A model generated the notes under the pieces. That model was not told where the DNA came from. It was given only the letters and a program-made list of their open reading frames with translations, and made no database searches. Below are positions 6,930 through 15,655 of a stretch of DNA of 64,000 nt, piece after piece. Every line of letters starts with the position of its first letter. Position 1 is the first letter of the stretch. The translations under genes were made by a program, and so were the position numbers. The DNA comes from RUG14156 sp948742005 (GTDB taxonomy: Bacteria > Cyanobacteriota > Vampirovibrionia > Gastranaerophilales > Gastranaerophilaceae): the NCBI GenBank assembly GCA_965647125.1, contig CBFGCD010000007.1, positions 32,190 to 96,189 of the forward strand, written 5' to 3'.

Positions 6930-7366
6930 TGTATAATTATATTACATTAGAACAGGCAAAATTAATTCTCAAAAATACTCTGCGCATTAGCGGAGAGGGA
7001 GATTATTGCGAATATAATACAGGGTTATTGGATTCTGCACTTGTAAATATTCAAAATGATGTTTATTATCCTACTTTTGGAAAAAAATTAACTCATCTTA
7101 TATTTTCAACAAATAAATTCCATTGTTTTAAAGACGGAAACAAAAGGCTTTCCATTGCTCTCGGGGAAATGTTTTTAATACTTAACGGCTATACATTTCA
7201 AGCAAAAACTTTTTTAGCAGATATGGAAAATATTTGTTATCATGTTGCAAGCGGAAAAATAAACAAAGATTTATTGGAAGAAATTATAACAGCCTGTATA
7301 AATAATGATTTAGAAGATGAAACATTAAAACTAAAGATATTAAATGCAATACAAGAAGAAAAATAA
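6929..7366 (+). CDS. doc: Fic/Doc-family (death-on-curing) toxin
   Basis: A 145-residue Doc-type Fic protein. The catalytic motif reads HCFKDGNKRL (about residues 69-78), matching HxFx(D/N)xNKR of Doc and Fic, with catalytic His and the Asn-Lys-Arg phosphate-binding end intact. Doc enzymes phosphorylate a threonine of EF-Tu and stop translation; other Fic proteins transfer AMP. Length and the short N-terminus favour Doc. The gene is coupled to the upstream RhuM-like gene by a TAATG overlap, and a small basic frame overlaps its 3' end by 23 nt. The EF-Tu gene, the likely target, is at 40.6 kb in the same window. Confidence 0.8.
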   Translation: MYNYITLEQAKLILKNTLRISGEGDYCEYNTGLLDSALVNIQNDVYYPTFGKKLTHLIFSTNKFHCFKDGNKRLSIALGEMFLILNGYTFQAKTFLADMENICYHVASGKINKDLLEEIITACINNDLEDETLKLKILNAIQEEK

Positions 7367-7529
7367 ACAATTATTTGAAAAACGGCTCAAAAACCTTACC
7401 GGAATCAATGCTTGTTTCAACGATTTGAAAGCCAAAATTGACAATAGGCAGATGAACATCCGCGATTCCAAAGGAAACGTCGAGGGAAGACTTATTGACA
7501 GAAGAAAAAAAGAAAGAGAATGGTTTTAA
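7344..7529 (+). CDS. Small basic hypothetical protein overlapping doc
   Basis: A 61-residue frame starting inside the end of doc (MQYKKKNKQLFEKR) and rich in Lys and Arg. No SD precedes the ATG, so translation would depend on coupling with doc. It ends exactly where similarity to the leader of the tandem paralogue array begins (CTCCTGAT at 7530), so it may be a fragment left at an insertion junction. No domain is recognised. Confidence 0.35.
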   Translation: MQYKKKNKQLFEKRLKNLTGINACFNDLKAKIDNRQMNIRDSKGNVEGRLIDRRKKEREWF

Positions 7530-7580
7530 CTCCTGATAAAAATTAATGCGGCTTTTCATCAGGAGAAAGCATATAACATC

Positions 7581-7928
7581 CTAAACGCCCGTTTTAGCCG
7601 TATCGCTTAAATCACATCCCCATTCCTCGGGTCTTATTCCTTTTGCTCTAAAAAGCATTATAAGTTCAGTGTTTGCAAATGCACTTTTTTCATTAATTGG
7701 TTTATGGTCATCATCTTTAACAATGACCATATTCTTGTATTCAACATTGCCGCCCTTATTTAAATATAGTTCGTTCCAATGATTTGTGTTTTCCTCATGT
7801 AAAAATTCATAGACTGTCATTTTTTTAATATTTTTTTGTTTTTCAAGTGTTTTAAAACAAAAAACCAAAGCGACAGAACAAATTATTGCAAATAAAATTA
7901 AAAATATTAAAACATTCTTATTTTTCGT
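7581..7928 (-). pseudogene. Tandem paralogue 1, membrane-anchored small protein with lost start codon
   Basis: This copy aligns along its length with the proteins at 8015 and 8372: an N-terminal membrane segment, then K-x-MTV-x-EFLHE-x-NTN, NVEYKNMVI and HKPINEK. Its ATG is replaced by ACG at 7926-7928, in an otherwise conserved context (TTTATCT before it, AAAAATAAG after). The frame is open from that ACG to the stop, and an internal TTG at 7866-7868 would drop the membrane segment. The body is intact, so decay is recent or a weak ACG start is used. The C-terminus keeps the GCD-x-(S/T)D motif of copy 3. Confidence 0.6.
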
Positions 7929-8014
7929 AGATAAATTCTAGCATATAATTCAAAACATTAAGAATATTTATATGGGGAAAAAGTGGTTTTTGACGCCTGA
8001 TGAAGATTAAAATT

Positions 8015-8347
8015 TTACAAGCCAAAATTTTCAAGCTTAACTCCTTTATTTCTATACCAGCCTGATTTATGTAATATCTTTATCTCTTCCTTAACGCCAA
8101 TGTTTCCACCATCTACTATCTTGTGGTCATTATCTCTAATAATGACCATGTTTTTATACTCTACATTTCCGTCTTTGTTTAAATATAGCTCGCTCCAGCG
8201 ATTTGTGTTTTTTTCATGCAAAAACTCATTAACCGTCATTTTCTTAAAAATTTTCTGTCTTACAACGGGTTCAAAATAAGTAATTGAAACAATAAAAAGA
8301 GTTATTGTAAATAAAATTAAAAATATTAAAACCGTTTTTTTATTCAT
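8015..8347 (-). CDS. Tandem paralogue 2, membrane-anchored small protein
   Basis: A 110-residue protein with Lys-rich start, one N-terminal membrane helix (about residues 5-24) and the family motifs MTVNEFLHEKNTNRW and NVEYKNMVIIRD. It diverges after about residue 75, where copies 1 and 3 have PINEK followed by an ELI.LFRA segment, so its C-terminus has been replaced. CAGGAGT 9 nt before the ATG is a good SD. It is read after copy 3 with 24 nt between them, as an operon. The likely location is the cell envelope with the domain outside. I do not recognise the family. Confidence 0.6.
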   Translation of the reverse strand: MNKKTVLIFLILFTITLFIVSITYFEPVVRQKIFKKMTVNEFLHEKNTNRWSELYLNKDGNVEYKNMVIIRDNDHKIVDGGNIGVKEEIKILHKSGWYRNKGVKLENFGL

Positions 8348-8371
8348 AATTATTTCAACTCCTGATAAAAA

Positions 8372-8737
8372 TTAATCCAAATAACATCCCAATGTGCCAT
8401 TGTTTACAATATCAGTCGGATCGCAGCCGCGTTCTTCGGGTCTGTCGCCTTGCGCCCTGAAAAGCAAAATAAGTTCAGTATCAGAATACGCAGTTTTTTC
8501 ATTAATAGGTTTGTGGTCACTATCTTTAATAATGACCATATTCTTGTATTCAACATTACCATTCTTATTTATATAAACTTCACTCCAACGATTTGTGTTT
8601 TCCTCATGTAAAAATTCCTCAACCGTCATTGTTTTAAAAACTTTTTGTCTTATTGCCGGCATAAAACAAAAAATTAAAACAATGGAACAAATTATTGCAA
8701 ATAAAATTAAAAATATTAAAACATTCTTTTTTTTCAT
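8372..8737 (-). CDS. Tandem paralogue 3, membrane-anchored small protein
   Basis: A 121-residue protein, the longest and first-read copy of the array. An MKKKN start precedes a hydrophobic helix (about residues 6-26), then MTVEEFLHEENTNRW, GNVEYKNMVIIKD, HKPINEKTAYSDTEL and a C-terminal GCDPTD. The Lys-start and single helix could be an uncleaved signal anchor. The three copies look like recent tandem duplications with different fates: this one intact, copy 2 with a new tail, copy 1 without a start codon. Function is unknown. Confidence 0.6.
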   Translation of the reverse strand: MKKKNVLIFLILFAIICSIVLIFCFMPAIRQKVFKTMTVEEFLHEENTNRWSEVYINKNGNVEYKNMVIIKDSDHKPINEKTAYSDTELILLFRAQGDRPEERGCDPTDIVNNGTLGCYLD

Positions 8738-8957
8738 AGATAAATTTTACCACACAATTAAAAGTCTTGAAAAAAATACCAACACCCCCTTGCAAAGTTG
8801 ATGTTAAAGGTGTAGAATATTAAGAAATATAAATTTTTGATGGAGAAGCGGAAAAAATAGCAAAAAAATATTTTTTCATGTTTTGTATAGAAAATCGAAA
8901 GATTTTAAAATTTTAATTATAAAGTTAAACATAAAAACAAGAGAGAATAATCTTAAA

Positions 8958-9347
8958 ATGAGTAACGACATGACAAGAGAGCTGAATAACCCTATAAATT
9001 TGTCTAAAAATACTAACTTTTCAGGCAAAACTTGGAATGTCAACACAAACACACATCATGAAAATCAAAATTACCCCGAACAAAACTCAAACCATGATAT
9101 CGACATGGAAAAATCAATGAATTGTATGTTAGGAAAAGCACAGATTAATTCTCAAAACCCGATAGAGGAAATCTCCCCGCAGGTTCAAAAATCAGTTGAA
9201 GAATTTTTATCCGATTCGGATTTTATTGAAGCACACACTAATTTAACCGATGAGCTTGTTAAAAGAGGTTATTGCCTTGAAGAAGCAATAATTCGGGCAG
9301 ATATGATATTTGAAAGCTTAAAAAAAGGCGAAATTTACCAAATTTAA
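8958..9347 (+). CDS. Hypothetical protein with N-terminal NF-S-G motif
   Basis: A 129-residue protein taken from ATG 8958; an upstream TTG at 8883 would add 25 residues but lacks support. The first 70 residues are Asn-rich and probably disordered, and include TNFSG at residues 19-23, similar to the short motif seen near the N-terminus of several other orphans in this window. The C-terminal 50 residues are helical and acidic (VEEFLSDSDFIEAHTNL, then DELVKRGYCLEEAI). It lies 17 nt ahead of upp and may be co-transcribed. No known domain. Confidence 0.5.
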   Translation: MSNDMTRELNNPINLSKNTNFSGKTWNVNTNTHHENQNYPEQNSNHDIDMEKSMNCMLGKAQINSQNPIEEISPQVQKSVEEFLSDSDFIEAHTNLTDELVKRGYCLEEAIIRADMIFESLKKGEIYQI

Positions 9348-9364
9348 AAAATTAAGGAAAACAA

Positions 9365-10024
9365 ATGCAAGTGCAGACAAACAATATAACAATTTTAAAT
9401 CACCCAATAGTCAACCATAATTTAGCAATCATAAGAGATAAAAATACAAACAACGAAAATTTTAAAAATGCACTTAAAAGAATAACTTATTTTTTAGTTT
9501 TTGAAGCATCCAAAAACCTTAAAACCATTCAAAAGAAAATTGAAACGCCGCTAGAGGAAACAATTTGTGATGTAATTGATGAAAATTCACAAGTTATCAT
9601 TGCCCCGATTTTAAGAGCAGGAATGATTTTTTGCGAAGTTGCACAAGAACTTCTGCCTTTCGCCAATGTTCATCATTTAGGCATGTATCGAGACGAACAA
9701 ACACTCGAACCGGTCTGGTATTACGACAAAAGGAAAAAAATTCAAAAAAACGATAACACAAAAGTCATAATCCTTGACCCAATGCTCGCAACAGGAAACA
9801 GTGCGGTTTGTGCGATTGATAACTTTATTTTCAAAGGAATTTTAGAAAAAAACATAATTTTTATGAGCCTGATTTCATCTCCTGAGGGAATTAAAAAAGT
9901 TCAACAAAAATATCCCGATGTTCAAATAATCACCGCAGCACTGGATAGACAACTAAATTCAAAAGGCTACATTCTCCCCGGATTAGGCGATGCGGGAGAT
10001 AGGATTTATAATACAGTCGAATAA
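9365..10024 (+). CDS. upp: Uracil phosphoribosyltransferase
   Basis: A 219-residue type I PRTase that joins uracil to PRPP to give UMP in pyrimidine salvage. Visible motifs are the APILRAGM segment, the PRPP loop (VIILDPMLATGNSAV, near residues 136-150), MSLISSPEGI and the C-terminal uracil-binding region GYILPGLGDAGDR. Length fits the family (about 208-220). AAGGA lies 9 nt before the ATG. It may be cotranscribed with the preceding orphan and is convergent with aroA, with 7 nt between stops. Confidence 0.95.
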   Translation: MQVQTNNITILNHPIVNHNLAIIRDKNTNNENFKNALKRITYFLVFEASKNLKTIQKKIETPLEETICDVIDENSQVIIAPILRAGMIFCEVAQELLPFANVHHLGMYRDEQTLEPVWYYDKRKKIQKNDNTKVIILDPMLATGNSAVCAIDNFIFKGILEKNIIFMSLISSPEGIKKVQQKYPDVQIITAALDRQLNSKGYILPGLGDAGDRIYNTVE

Positions 10025-10031
10025 TTAATGT

Positions 10032-11336
10032 TTAAACACAAAGCGTGCTAAATAAATCCAAAAATTCAGGAAACGAAGTATTTGTACATTCAAAACCTCT
10101 GATTTTTGTTTCTTTTTTATTCAAAAGCCCCAGAACAAAATAACTCATCGCAAGCCTGTGGTCAAGATAAGTTTCAAGATTAACTTCTTTATTCAGCTCA
10201 CTTTTGCCTATAATTTCAAATCCGTCAAGGTTTTCTTTTATTTTTATGTTCAATTTTTCAAATGTTTCAACAATCGTCTTAATCCTGTCAGATTCTTTAT
10301 TTCTTAAATCCTGCGCATCGCAAACAACGGATTTTCCCTCAATTTGGCTTGCAAAAACAGCAAGAATCGGAATTTCATCAATAAGACGCGGAATTAAATC
10401 TCCTTTAATTTCAAAAGGTTTAAGATTTTTTGTATAATTAACCTGAATATCGCAAACTTCTTCTCCTGAAAGCGTTTTTTTGTTTAATAATTCAAAATTA
10501 ACCCCTGATTGTTCAAAAACATCTAAAATTCCCGTTCTGGTAGGATTTATCCCGACATTTTTAATCAAAACAGAAGAACCTGGAACAACAGCAGCCGCAA
10601 CCATAAAAAACGCAGCCGATGAAATATCTCCCGCAACTTCAATGTCTTTTGGCTTAAGATTTGATTTTTTAACGCGCGTAAAAAAACCTTTTTCGCATTT
10701 TCCCGTTTTGATATCTGCACCTAAATATTTAAGCATAATTTCAGAATGATTACGCGACAAACAAGGCTCATAAATAACCGTTTCACCCTCAACCCCAAGC
10801 CCCGCAAGGATTAAACAACTTTTTATCTGAGCTGATGATATAGGGGAAAAATATTCAATAACGTTTAATTTCTTGCCTTTAATAAACAAAGGAAGTTTAT
10901 TTTCATTCGAATCAATTTCAGCTCCCATTTGCCTCAAAGGGTCGATAATTCTTTTCATGGGGCGCTTTGAAAGGCTTTCATCCCCTATTAATTTAACTTT
11001 CAAATTACTTCTTGCAAATAATCCCGCTAAAAGCCTTGTTGTTGTGCCTGAATTGCCGCAATCAAGAACTATTTCTTCGCTATTGTCTATTTTTTCAAAA
11101 GAAGAGCTATCTAAAAGCAAATCTTTATTTGAAATAAATTCATATTTCACCCCTAATTTTTCTAAAATTTTAAGGGTTGAAATGCAATCTGCACCTTTGG
11201 AGAGATTTTTTATTTTGATTTTAGATTTTGTCAAAGCTCCAAATATCAAGCTTCTATGAGAAATTGATTTATCTGCAGGAATTGTTATTTCGCCTTTTAG
11301 GCCTTTTTGTTTGATTTTTTCTATTAGTTCTTTCAT
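10032..11336 (-). CDS. aroA: 3-phosphoshikimate 1-carboxyvinyltransferase (EPSP synthase)
   Basis: A 434-residue EPSP synthase, sixth step of the shikimate pathway, joining PEP to shikimate 3-phosphate. The start is taken at ATG 11336 (MKELIEKIKQKGLKGEI), since the upstream in-frame extension runs into speE. Family signatures include PADKSISHRSL near the N-terminus, LDCGNSGTTTRLLAGL, GDESLSKRPMKR and the C-terminal ESDRIKT and DHRLAMSY motifs. The region NSGTTTRLLAG (Gly-Thr-Thr rather than Gly-Thr-Ala) differs slightly from the class I consensus. It follows speE on the same strand with 22 nt between. Confidence 0.95.
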   Translation of the reverse strand: MKELIEKIKQKGLKGEITIPADKSISHRSLIFGALTKSKIKIKNLSKGADCISTLKILEKLGVKYEFISNKDLLLDSSSFEKIDNSEEIVLDCGNSGTTTRLLAGLFARSNLKVKLIGDESLSKRPMKRIIDPLRQMGAEIDSNENKLPLFIKGKKLNVIEYFSPISSAQIKSCLILAGLGVEGETVIYEPCLSRNHSEIMLKYLGADIKTGKCEKGFFTRVKKSNLKPKDIEVAGDISSAAFFMVAAAVVPGSSVLIKNVGINPTRTGILDVFEQSGVNFELLNKKTLSGEEVCDIQVNYTKNLKPFEIKGDLIPRLIDEIPILAVFASQIEGKSVVCDAQDLRNKESDRIKTIVETFEKLNIKIKENLDGFEIIGKSELNKEVNLETYLDHRLAMSYFVLGLLNKKETKIRGFECTNTSFPEFLDLFSTLCV

Positions 11337-11358
11337 CAACAATAGTTTTAACCCTGTT

Positions 11359-12207
11359 TTAACCTTTTGCAAGTTCTTCAACAAAATTTGGAACAGCAAA
11401 AACTGCGCTGTGGTATTTGCGATTGTAGATTTTGCAAGTTTGTTGAATTTCTAACGCTCTTTTTTCATCGATTTTTGTATAATCTAAAGGAATTTCAACA
11501 TCATCGCTGCAAAATCCCCATGACCAGTACCCCCCGGGATAAGTAGGCATAGCAGAACAATATGGCGCAACATTTTTAAAGACTTTTCTTAAAAGTTTAT
11601 AGGTTTTTTTCATGTTTTCGCTTTGTCCGAAAGGCCCTTCTGTTTGCGGGGTAACAATTCCGCCTTTTTTAAGCGCACGTTTGACGTTATTATAAAACCC
11701 TTCATTAAAAAGCCCCTCGCCCGGGCCAATCGGGTCAGTTGAATCAATTAAAACAATGTCGTAAATATTTTCCTTATCTTTAATAAATTCAATCGCATCT
11801 TGAACCAGAACGCTGACTTTTGGATTATTTAATCCATTTGAAACAGTCGGGAGGAATTTTTTGCTTGCTTCAATTACCATTGAATCGATTTCAACCATAT
11901 CAATATGCTTAATGCTTTTGTATTTTAAAAGTTCACGAACCGTTCCGCCATCCCCGCCGCCGATAACTAAAATATTTTCAGGATTCGGATGAGTCAACAT
12001 AGGAATATGGGTAATTAATTCATGGTAAAAAAATTCATCACGCTCTGTTACCATCATAAGCCCGTCAAGCGTTAAAACATTCCCAAAAGCGCGTGAATGA
12101 AAGACGTCAACTTGTTGAAAATCAGATTTAGCGCTGAATAAATCCTTATCTTTTTCAATTGCAATCCCAAAGCCCTCAGGCGTTATTTCATGGTATAATT
12201 CAGACAT
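11359..12207 (-). CDS. speE: Spermidine synthase
   Basis: A 282-residue polyamine aminopropyltransferase that transfers the aminopropyl group of decarboxylated SAM to putrescine. Motifs: LDGLMMVTERDEFFYHEL, the nucleotide fold GGGDGGTVRELL, the MVEID acidic strand and the catalytic DSTDPIGPGEGLF. Start at ATG 12207 (MSELYHEI) with GGGG 5-8 nt upstream; the longer frame adds an unlikely 21-residue leader. It is read ahead of aroA, a weak metabolic pairing, and is divergent from the orphan at 12301. Confidence 0.95.
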   Translation of the reverse strand: MSELYHEITPEGFGIAIEKDKDLFSAKSDFQQVDVFHSRAFGNVLTLDGLMMVTERDEFFYHELITHIPMLTHPNPENILVIGGGDGGTVRELLKYKSIKHIDMVEIDSMVIEASKKFLPTVSNGLNNPKVSVLVQDAIEFIKDKENIYDIVLIDSTDPIGPGEGLFNEGFYNNVKRALKKGGIVTPQTEGPFGQSENMKKTYKLLRKVFKNVAPYCSAMPTYPGGYWSWGFCSDDVEIPLDYTKIDEKRALEIQQTCKIYNRKYHSAVFAVPNFVEELAKG

Positions 12208-12283
12208 TTTATCCCCTTTTTTTAAATTTATAATTAAACTTTGTAATAAAACTATCTTTTTATTATACAAAAAAAATAATATT

Positions 12284-12292
12284 TGATATAAT
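12284..12292 (+). promoter_or_regulatory. Extended -10 giving a probable leaderless transcript
   Basis: TGATATAAT (extended -10) ends 8 nt before the ATG at 12301, with no SD between. Transcription would begin at about the A of the ATG. Confidence 0.55.
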
Positions 12293-12300
12293 AAGTTTAC

Positions 12301-12723
12301 ATGAAAAGCAAAAATAAAATCTTTGACTCTTTTGAGGAATTCCTCTCTCTGCCCCTGTCTATCCTAAAAAAAAGAATTATCCAAATCACAGGTTACAGGT
12401 CGGATTTTATTACAAGAAAATCAATTGATGTTGAATTGGATGATAATGTAATCAGAATCAACTGCATCAACTCTCAAAACGCTTACAATCTTTTAAGCAG
12501 TGTTATTTACAAGAAAAAAATGATGAAAAAAGCGCAATTGCAGGAATCAAATAAACAAATCGTAGATAATACTCTTGAAATCGTAGGAAAAGAAGAAATA
12601 GCGGTTTCCTCCGTGATTTCACAAAACGAAAAACAGCAAAAAGAAGAAAATAAAAAAGAAATAGAAAAAAAAGCTCAAATCGACAGATTATTCAGAAGAT
12701 ATAATAATAATAATAATAATTAA
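12301..12723 (+). CDS. Hypothetical protein with Asn-repeat tail
   Basis: A 140-residue protein of unknown function. The N-terminal 75 residues look like a small folded domain (FEEFLSLPLSILKKRIIQ, then VELDDNVIRINCINSQNAYNLL). The second half is a Lys/Glu/Gln-rich coiled-coil-like tail ending in six Asn residues coded by an AAT repeat. It is followed one base later by engB, so the two are probably one transcript and engB, lacking its own SD, may depend on translational coupling. The predicted leaderless start fits the absence of an SD here too. Confidence 0.65.
   Translation: MKSKNKIFDSFEEFLSLPLSILKKRIIQITGYRSDFITRKSIDVELDDNVIRINCINSQNAYNLLSSVIYKKKMMKKAQLQESNKQIVDNTLEIVGKEEIAVSSVISQNEKQQKEENKKEIEKKAQIDRLFRRYNNNNNN
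12703..12720 (+). repeat. AAT microsatellite at a gene end
   Basis: Six AAT units code for a terminal Asn run just before TAA and take the place where the engB ribosome site would be expected. Length change would keep the frame. Confidence 0.9.
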
Positions 12724-12724
12724 A

Positions 12725-13300
12725 ATGAAAATAAAATCTGCAAAATTTTTAATAAGTTCACCGAATTTCAAACTTTGCCCTGAGTTGAACATAAGCGAAT
12801 TTGCGCTTTTAGGCAGGTCAAACGTTGGGAAATCGACTTTTATAAATACTTTGTGCAATCAGTCAAAACTCGCCAAAACCTCAAACACCCCAGGTAAAAC
12901 AAGATTAATTAACCTTTTTGAAATCACAACAGATAAAAAACCTTTTATTTTAGCAGATTTACCGGGTTACGGATATGCAAAAGTATCCAAAAAAGAACAA
13001 GAAAGCTGGCAAAAAAATCTTGAGGAATATCTTTTAAAAAGAAAATTAACCACAACGATTCAATTTATCGATGCCAGACATGATATTCAAAAAAACGATA
13101 TTTTAATGCAGGAATGGTTGAAATTCAACAATATCCCCTGTTTGAACATTTTAACAAAATGTGATTATATTTCACGCAATGAAATATCTAAAAAATTAAA
13201 TATAATTGAAAAAAATTTCCAAAATAAAGCATTAGCGTTTTCATCCAAGGATAAAATTTATATTGATAAAGTTTTAGGGGAAATTAATTCCTTAATTTAA
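12725..13300 (+). CDS. engB: Ribosome biogenesis GTPase EngB (YsxC/YihA)
   Basis: A 191-residue TRAFAC GTPase needed for assembly of the large ribosomal subunit. GTPase motifs in order: G1 GRSNVGKST (about residues 32-40), G2 Thr in NTPGKTRLIN, G3 DLPGYGYA, G4 LTKCD, and G5 AFSSKD. Length fits the family. It has no recognisable SD; the preceding orphan ends one base upstream with an AAT repeat. Confidence 0.95.
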   Translation: MKIKSAKFLISSPNFKLCPELNISEFALLGRSNVGKSTFINTLCNQSKLAKTSNTPGKTRLINLFEITTDKKPFILADLPGYGYAKVSKKEQESWQKNLEEYLLKRKLTTTIQFIDARHDIQKNDILMQEWLKFNNIPCLNILTKCDYISRNEISKKLNIIEKNFQNKALAFSSKDKIYIDKVLGEINSLI

Positions 13301-13324
13301 ATCATAATGTAAAGTTTTGTAACG

Positions 13325-13338
13325 AAAGTATATACTTT
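13325..13338. promoter_or_regulatory. 14-bp palindrome, possible operator
   Basis: AAAGTATATACTTT is a perfect palindrome in the short gap upstream of the orphan at 13402. It could be a repressor site; no T-run suggests termination. Confidence 0.3.
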
Positions 13339-13401
13339 TGAAATACTTATTCAATATTTGTTTTTATTAATATGTAAATAAGTTAAAAGGTATAAAAAAT
13401 T

Positions 13402-13824
13402 ATGTTACTACAAAGATTAGCTAAAAATACATTGATTGCACTTACAAACAATATAACAAATCAAATCACAGCAAAAGACACAGAACTTGATTTAAAACAT
13501 AAGGCAAGCTCCGGTGTTTTAGCCAGAATTTCTGCTAAATTTTCCGTTTTAAAAGAAGCAGTGCAAAACAAAATGGACGCAACATCAGATAAACTTTCTG
13601 ACGAATATAAAAATCTAATGACCGAATTAAAAAATTTAAAAGAAGAAGAATCAAAAGCAAAAGAAAAACAAGAAGAAATAATGTCATATTGCGAAGATAA
13701 AATTCAAAGAGAAAAACAAGTTCTTCAAGACAGACTACAAGCAGTTGAAGCTGATAAAGAAGGCTGGGATTCATCAATGAAAGATAATATCAGCAAAACC
13801 TGCGCTCCCTTTGCTAATTCGTAA
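13402..13824 (+). CDS. Hypothetical coiled-coil protein
   Basis: A 140-residue, strongly helical, Lys/Glu-rich protein. Residues about 50-115 have heptad-like spacing of Leu, Met and Val (KLSDEYKNLMTELKNL), which suggests a coiled coil. There is no signal peptide, no membrane segment and no recognised family. An AAAAGG stretch lies 11 nt ahead of ATG. A 14-bp palindrome lies in its upstream region and a strong bidirectional terminator follows it. It is transcribed alone. Confidence 0.65.
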   Translation: MLLQRLAKNTLIALTNNITNQITAKDTELDLKHKASSGVLARISAKFSVLKEAVQNKMDATSDKLSDEYKNLMTELKNLKEEESKAKEKQEEIMSYCEDKIQREKQVLQDRLQAVEADKEGWDSSMKDNISKTCAPFANS

Positions 13825-13861
13825 TTAAAAACTTAAAATTAACTTATTTACAAAAAATGGC

Positions 13862-13906
13862 CAATAAAGAACCTGCGACAGAGTTTGTGCAGGTTCTTGT
13901 TTATTG
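13862..13906. terminator. Bidirectional intrinsic terminator
   Basis: AAGAACCTGC (13867-13876) pairs with GCAGGTTCTT (13889-13898), extended outward by CAATAAA/TTTATTG. It separates the convergent genes at 13402 and 13925. Confidence 0.85.
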
Positions 13907-13924
13907 TTTGATTTTAGTGTGTAA

Positions 13925-15655
13925 TTATCTGTTTGTATATAAAGGTGCTAATTTCTTTTCCTGCTGCGGAATAACACCCTCTTCTATCGGCATATAAACA
14001 CGGTAGTCTATATCAGGGAAGCAGTTATCGATTGATTCAATTTCACCTAAAACCGCTTCATCAATCGAATTAGAATCAATCATATCCGCGATTTTTTCAA
14101 ATCTTTCAACATGTTCTCTGAACCTGTCTGTCGCATAATCCTTAGCTTGCCATGTTGTGATTAAGAAAGGCCAATCTGAACTTTGAAGCAATAATTCTTC
14201 TCTTGCAAGCTGATTTAATGCGCGGTGCAAAAGTTTATCGGACGGGATATTTTCAAATTTTGAAACAATATCCACAATTCTTTTTTCGCAAGAATGAATA
14301 ATCGGCCACATCCACTCTGTCAAATGATTTTGCCAAACCCAGAAGTGTCCGCCTTGACCCCAGCTTGATTCAGGGATTTGGATTGCTTCCGTTGGCGGAT
14401 GAGCGGCTAAATATTCGCCCGCTGTCATCATTTCAACCTCAGGAACATATTTATTAAGTTTTCTTATGACTTGTTTAATAAATTCAATTCCCTCAAACCA
14501 CCAGTGTCCGTATAATTCCGTATCAAACGAAACCATAACAAGACCTTCTTTTCCGTTGTTTGCGTTTTTGTAATCGTTAAGCAAATGATAAATCAAGTTT
14601 GTGTAATGGTCAGAATTGGAATTAACCTGATTCATAGCAAGAACAGGGTCGTAGAGCATTTTATCCCCGAGGTCGGTCGTAGATGAAGTTATTCTCCAGT
14701 AGTGCATGCCTGAATTACAGTCTTTTCTATGGAATTCACGATAAACACCGTCCCCCGGGTAACCATCTGCTGCCGACCAGACCTGAAATCCTGCTCTATC
14801 GTTTCTACCCATCACGGCAACTTGTGCATCAGGCAACCAGTACGCGCTGTATGTGTCGTATCCTGTTGCCTCTCTTTTTGGTAATGGTATATACTCAATA
14901 TTTCCGTAGATTCCGATATTTCTACGATTTCCGATAGAGTTTCCACCCTCAATCACGTGTGATTCAGTGAAAAAGTATTCTATGTCATTGTTTTGTAAAG
15001 TTACTTCAATTGCAGGACGCCATTTTTTCTTTCCGTCTTTGCCGATAAATTCATAACCTTGACGATAAGCACATTCAGGAAGCCAGCAGCCTTTTGCTTT
15101 TTTGCCAAAAAGTCGCTTAGTGGTGTCTGAACCGACTTTAAATTGCGCATTTAAATTCGTATCCGTTGCAAGCAAAGGAGAAAAACCATGGGTTGCGCCT
15201 GATGTTGTTATTTCAATTGCTCCAAGGTCTTGGAATTTTTTGAATCCTGCGATTAAATCTTTATTGAATTTATTTATAAATAAATCTTTAATTCTGTTGT
15301 ACCAATCAAAATAATATTTTGCCAAATATTTTAAATGCTGAGAATGTGCAACTTCAGGATCAGGGTATCTTTCTAAATCCTCTGAAACGGCTTTGATTCT
15401 TGAATCAAGATAGTCGATAAATCCTTGTTTTAAATGTTCATCATTCAATTGTTCAGCTAAAATCGGAGTAATTCCAACAGTTAATTTCGCTTTAATACCC
15501 TCATCGTATAATTCGGATATCATATTTAATAAAGGAACATATGTTTCTTCCATACATTCATACAAACATTCTTCCCCAAAAGGCCACATACCGGCTTTTC
15601 TGTAATACGGCAGATGCGAGTGGAGCATAAAAACAAATTGCCCGATTTTTCCCAT
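13925..15655 (-). CDS. GH57-family 1,4-alpha-glucan branching enzyme (DUF1957 type)
   Basis: A 576-residue GH57 enzyme of the branching type, which forms alpha-1,6 branches in glycogen. The start GTMLHSHLPYYRK-like region (FVFMLHSHLPYYR) is the first conserved GH57 block. The nucleophile Glu lies in WLPECAYR and the acid Asp in VSFDTELYGHWWFEG. Conserved HFWVWQNHLTEW follows in the C-terminal helical domain. Start taken at ATG 15655 (MGKIGQ) with GGAGG upstream. Together with the GH77 protein at 29398 it points to glycogen metabolism in this organism. It is transcribed alone. Confidence 0.85.
   Translation of the reverse strand: MGKIGQFVFMLHSHLPYYRKAGMWPFGEECLYECMEETYVPLLNMISELYDEGIKAKLTVGITPILAEQLNDEHLKQGFIDYLDSRIKAVSEDLERYPDPEVAHSQHLKYLAKYYFDWYNRIKDLFINKFNKDLIAGFKKFQDLGAIEITTSGATHGFSPLLATDTNLNAQFKVGSDTTKRLFGKKAKGCWLPECAYRQGYEFIGKDGKKKWRPAIEVTLQNNDIEYFFTESHVIEGGNSIGNRRNIGIYGNIEYIPLPKREATGYDTYSAYWLPDAQVAVMGRNDRAGFQVWSAADGYPGDGVYREFHRKDCNSGMHYWRITSSTTDLGDKMLYDPVLAMNQVNSNSDHYTNLIYHLLNDYKNANNGKEGLVMVSFDTELYGHWWFEGIEFIKQVIRKLNKYVPEVEMMTAGEYLAAHPPTEAIQIPESSWGQGGHFWVWQNHLTEWMWPIIHSCEKRIVDIVSKFENIPSDKLLHRALNQLAREELLLQSSDWPFLITTWQAKDYATDRFREHVERFEKIADMIDSNSIDEAVLGEIESIDNCFPDIDYRVYMPIEEGVIPQQEKKLAPLYTNR

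Noticed and set aside
2601..9347. Prophage or integrative element
   Set aside because: Accessory-type genes are present but no integrase, portal, terminase, capsid or transposase was seen, and no flanking repeats.
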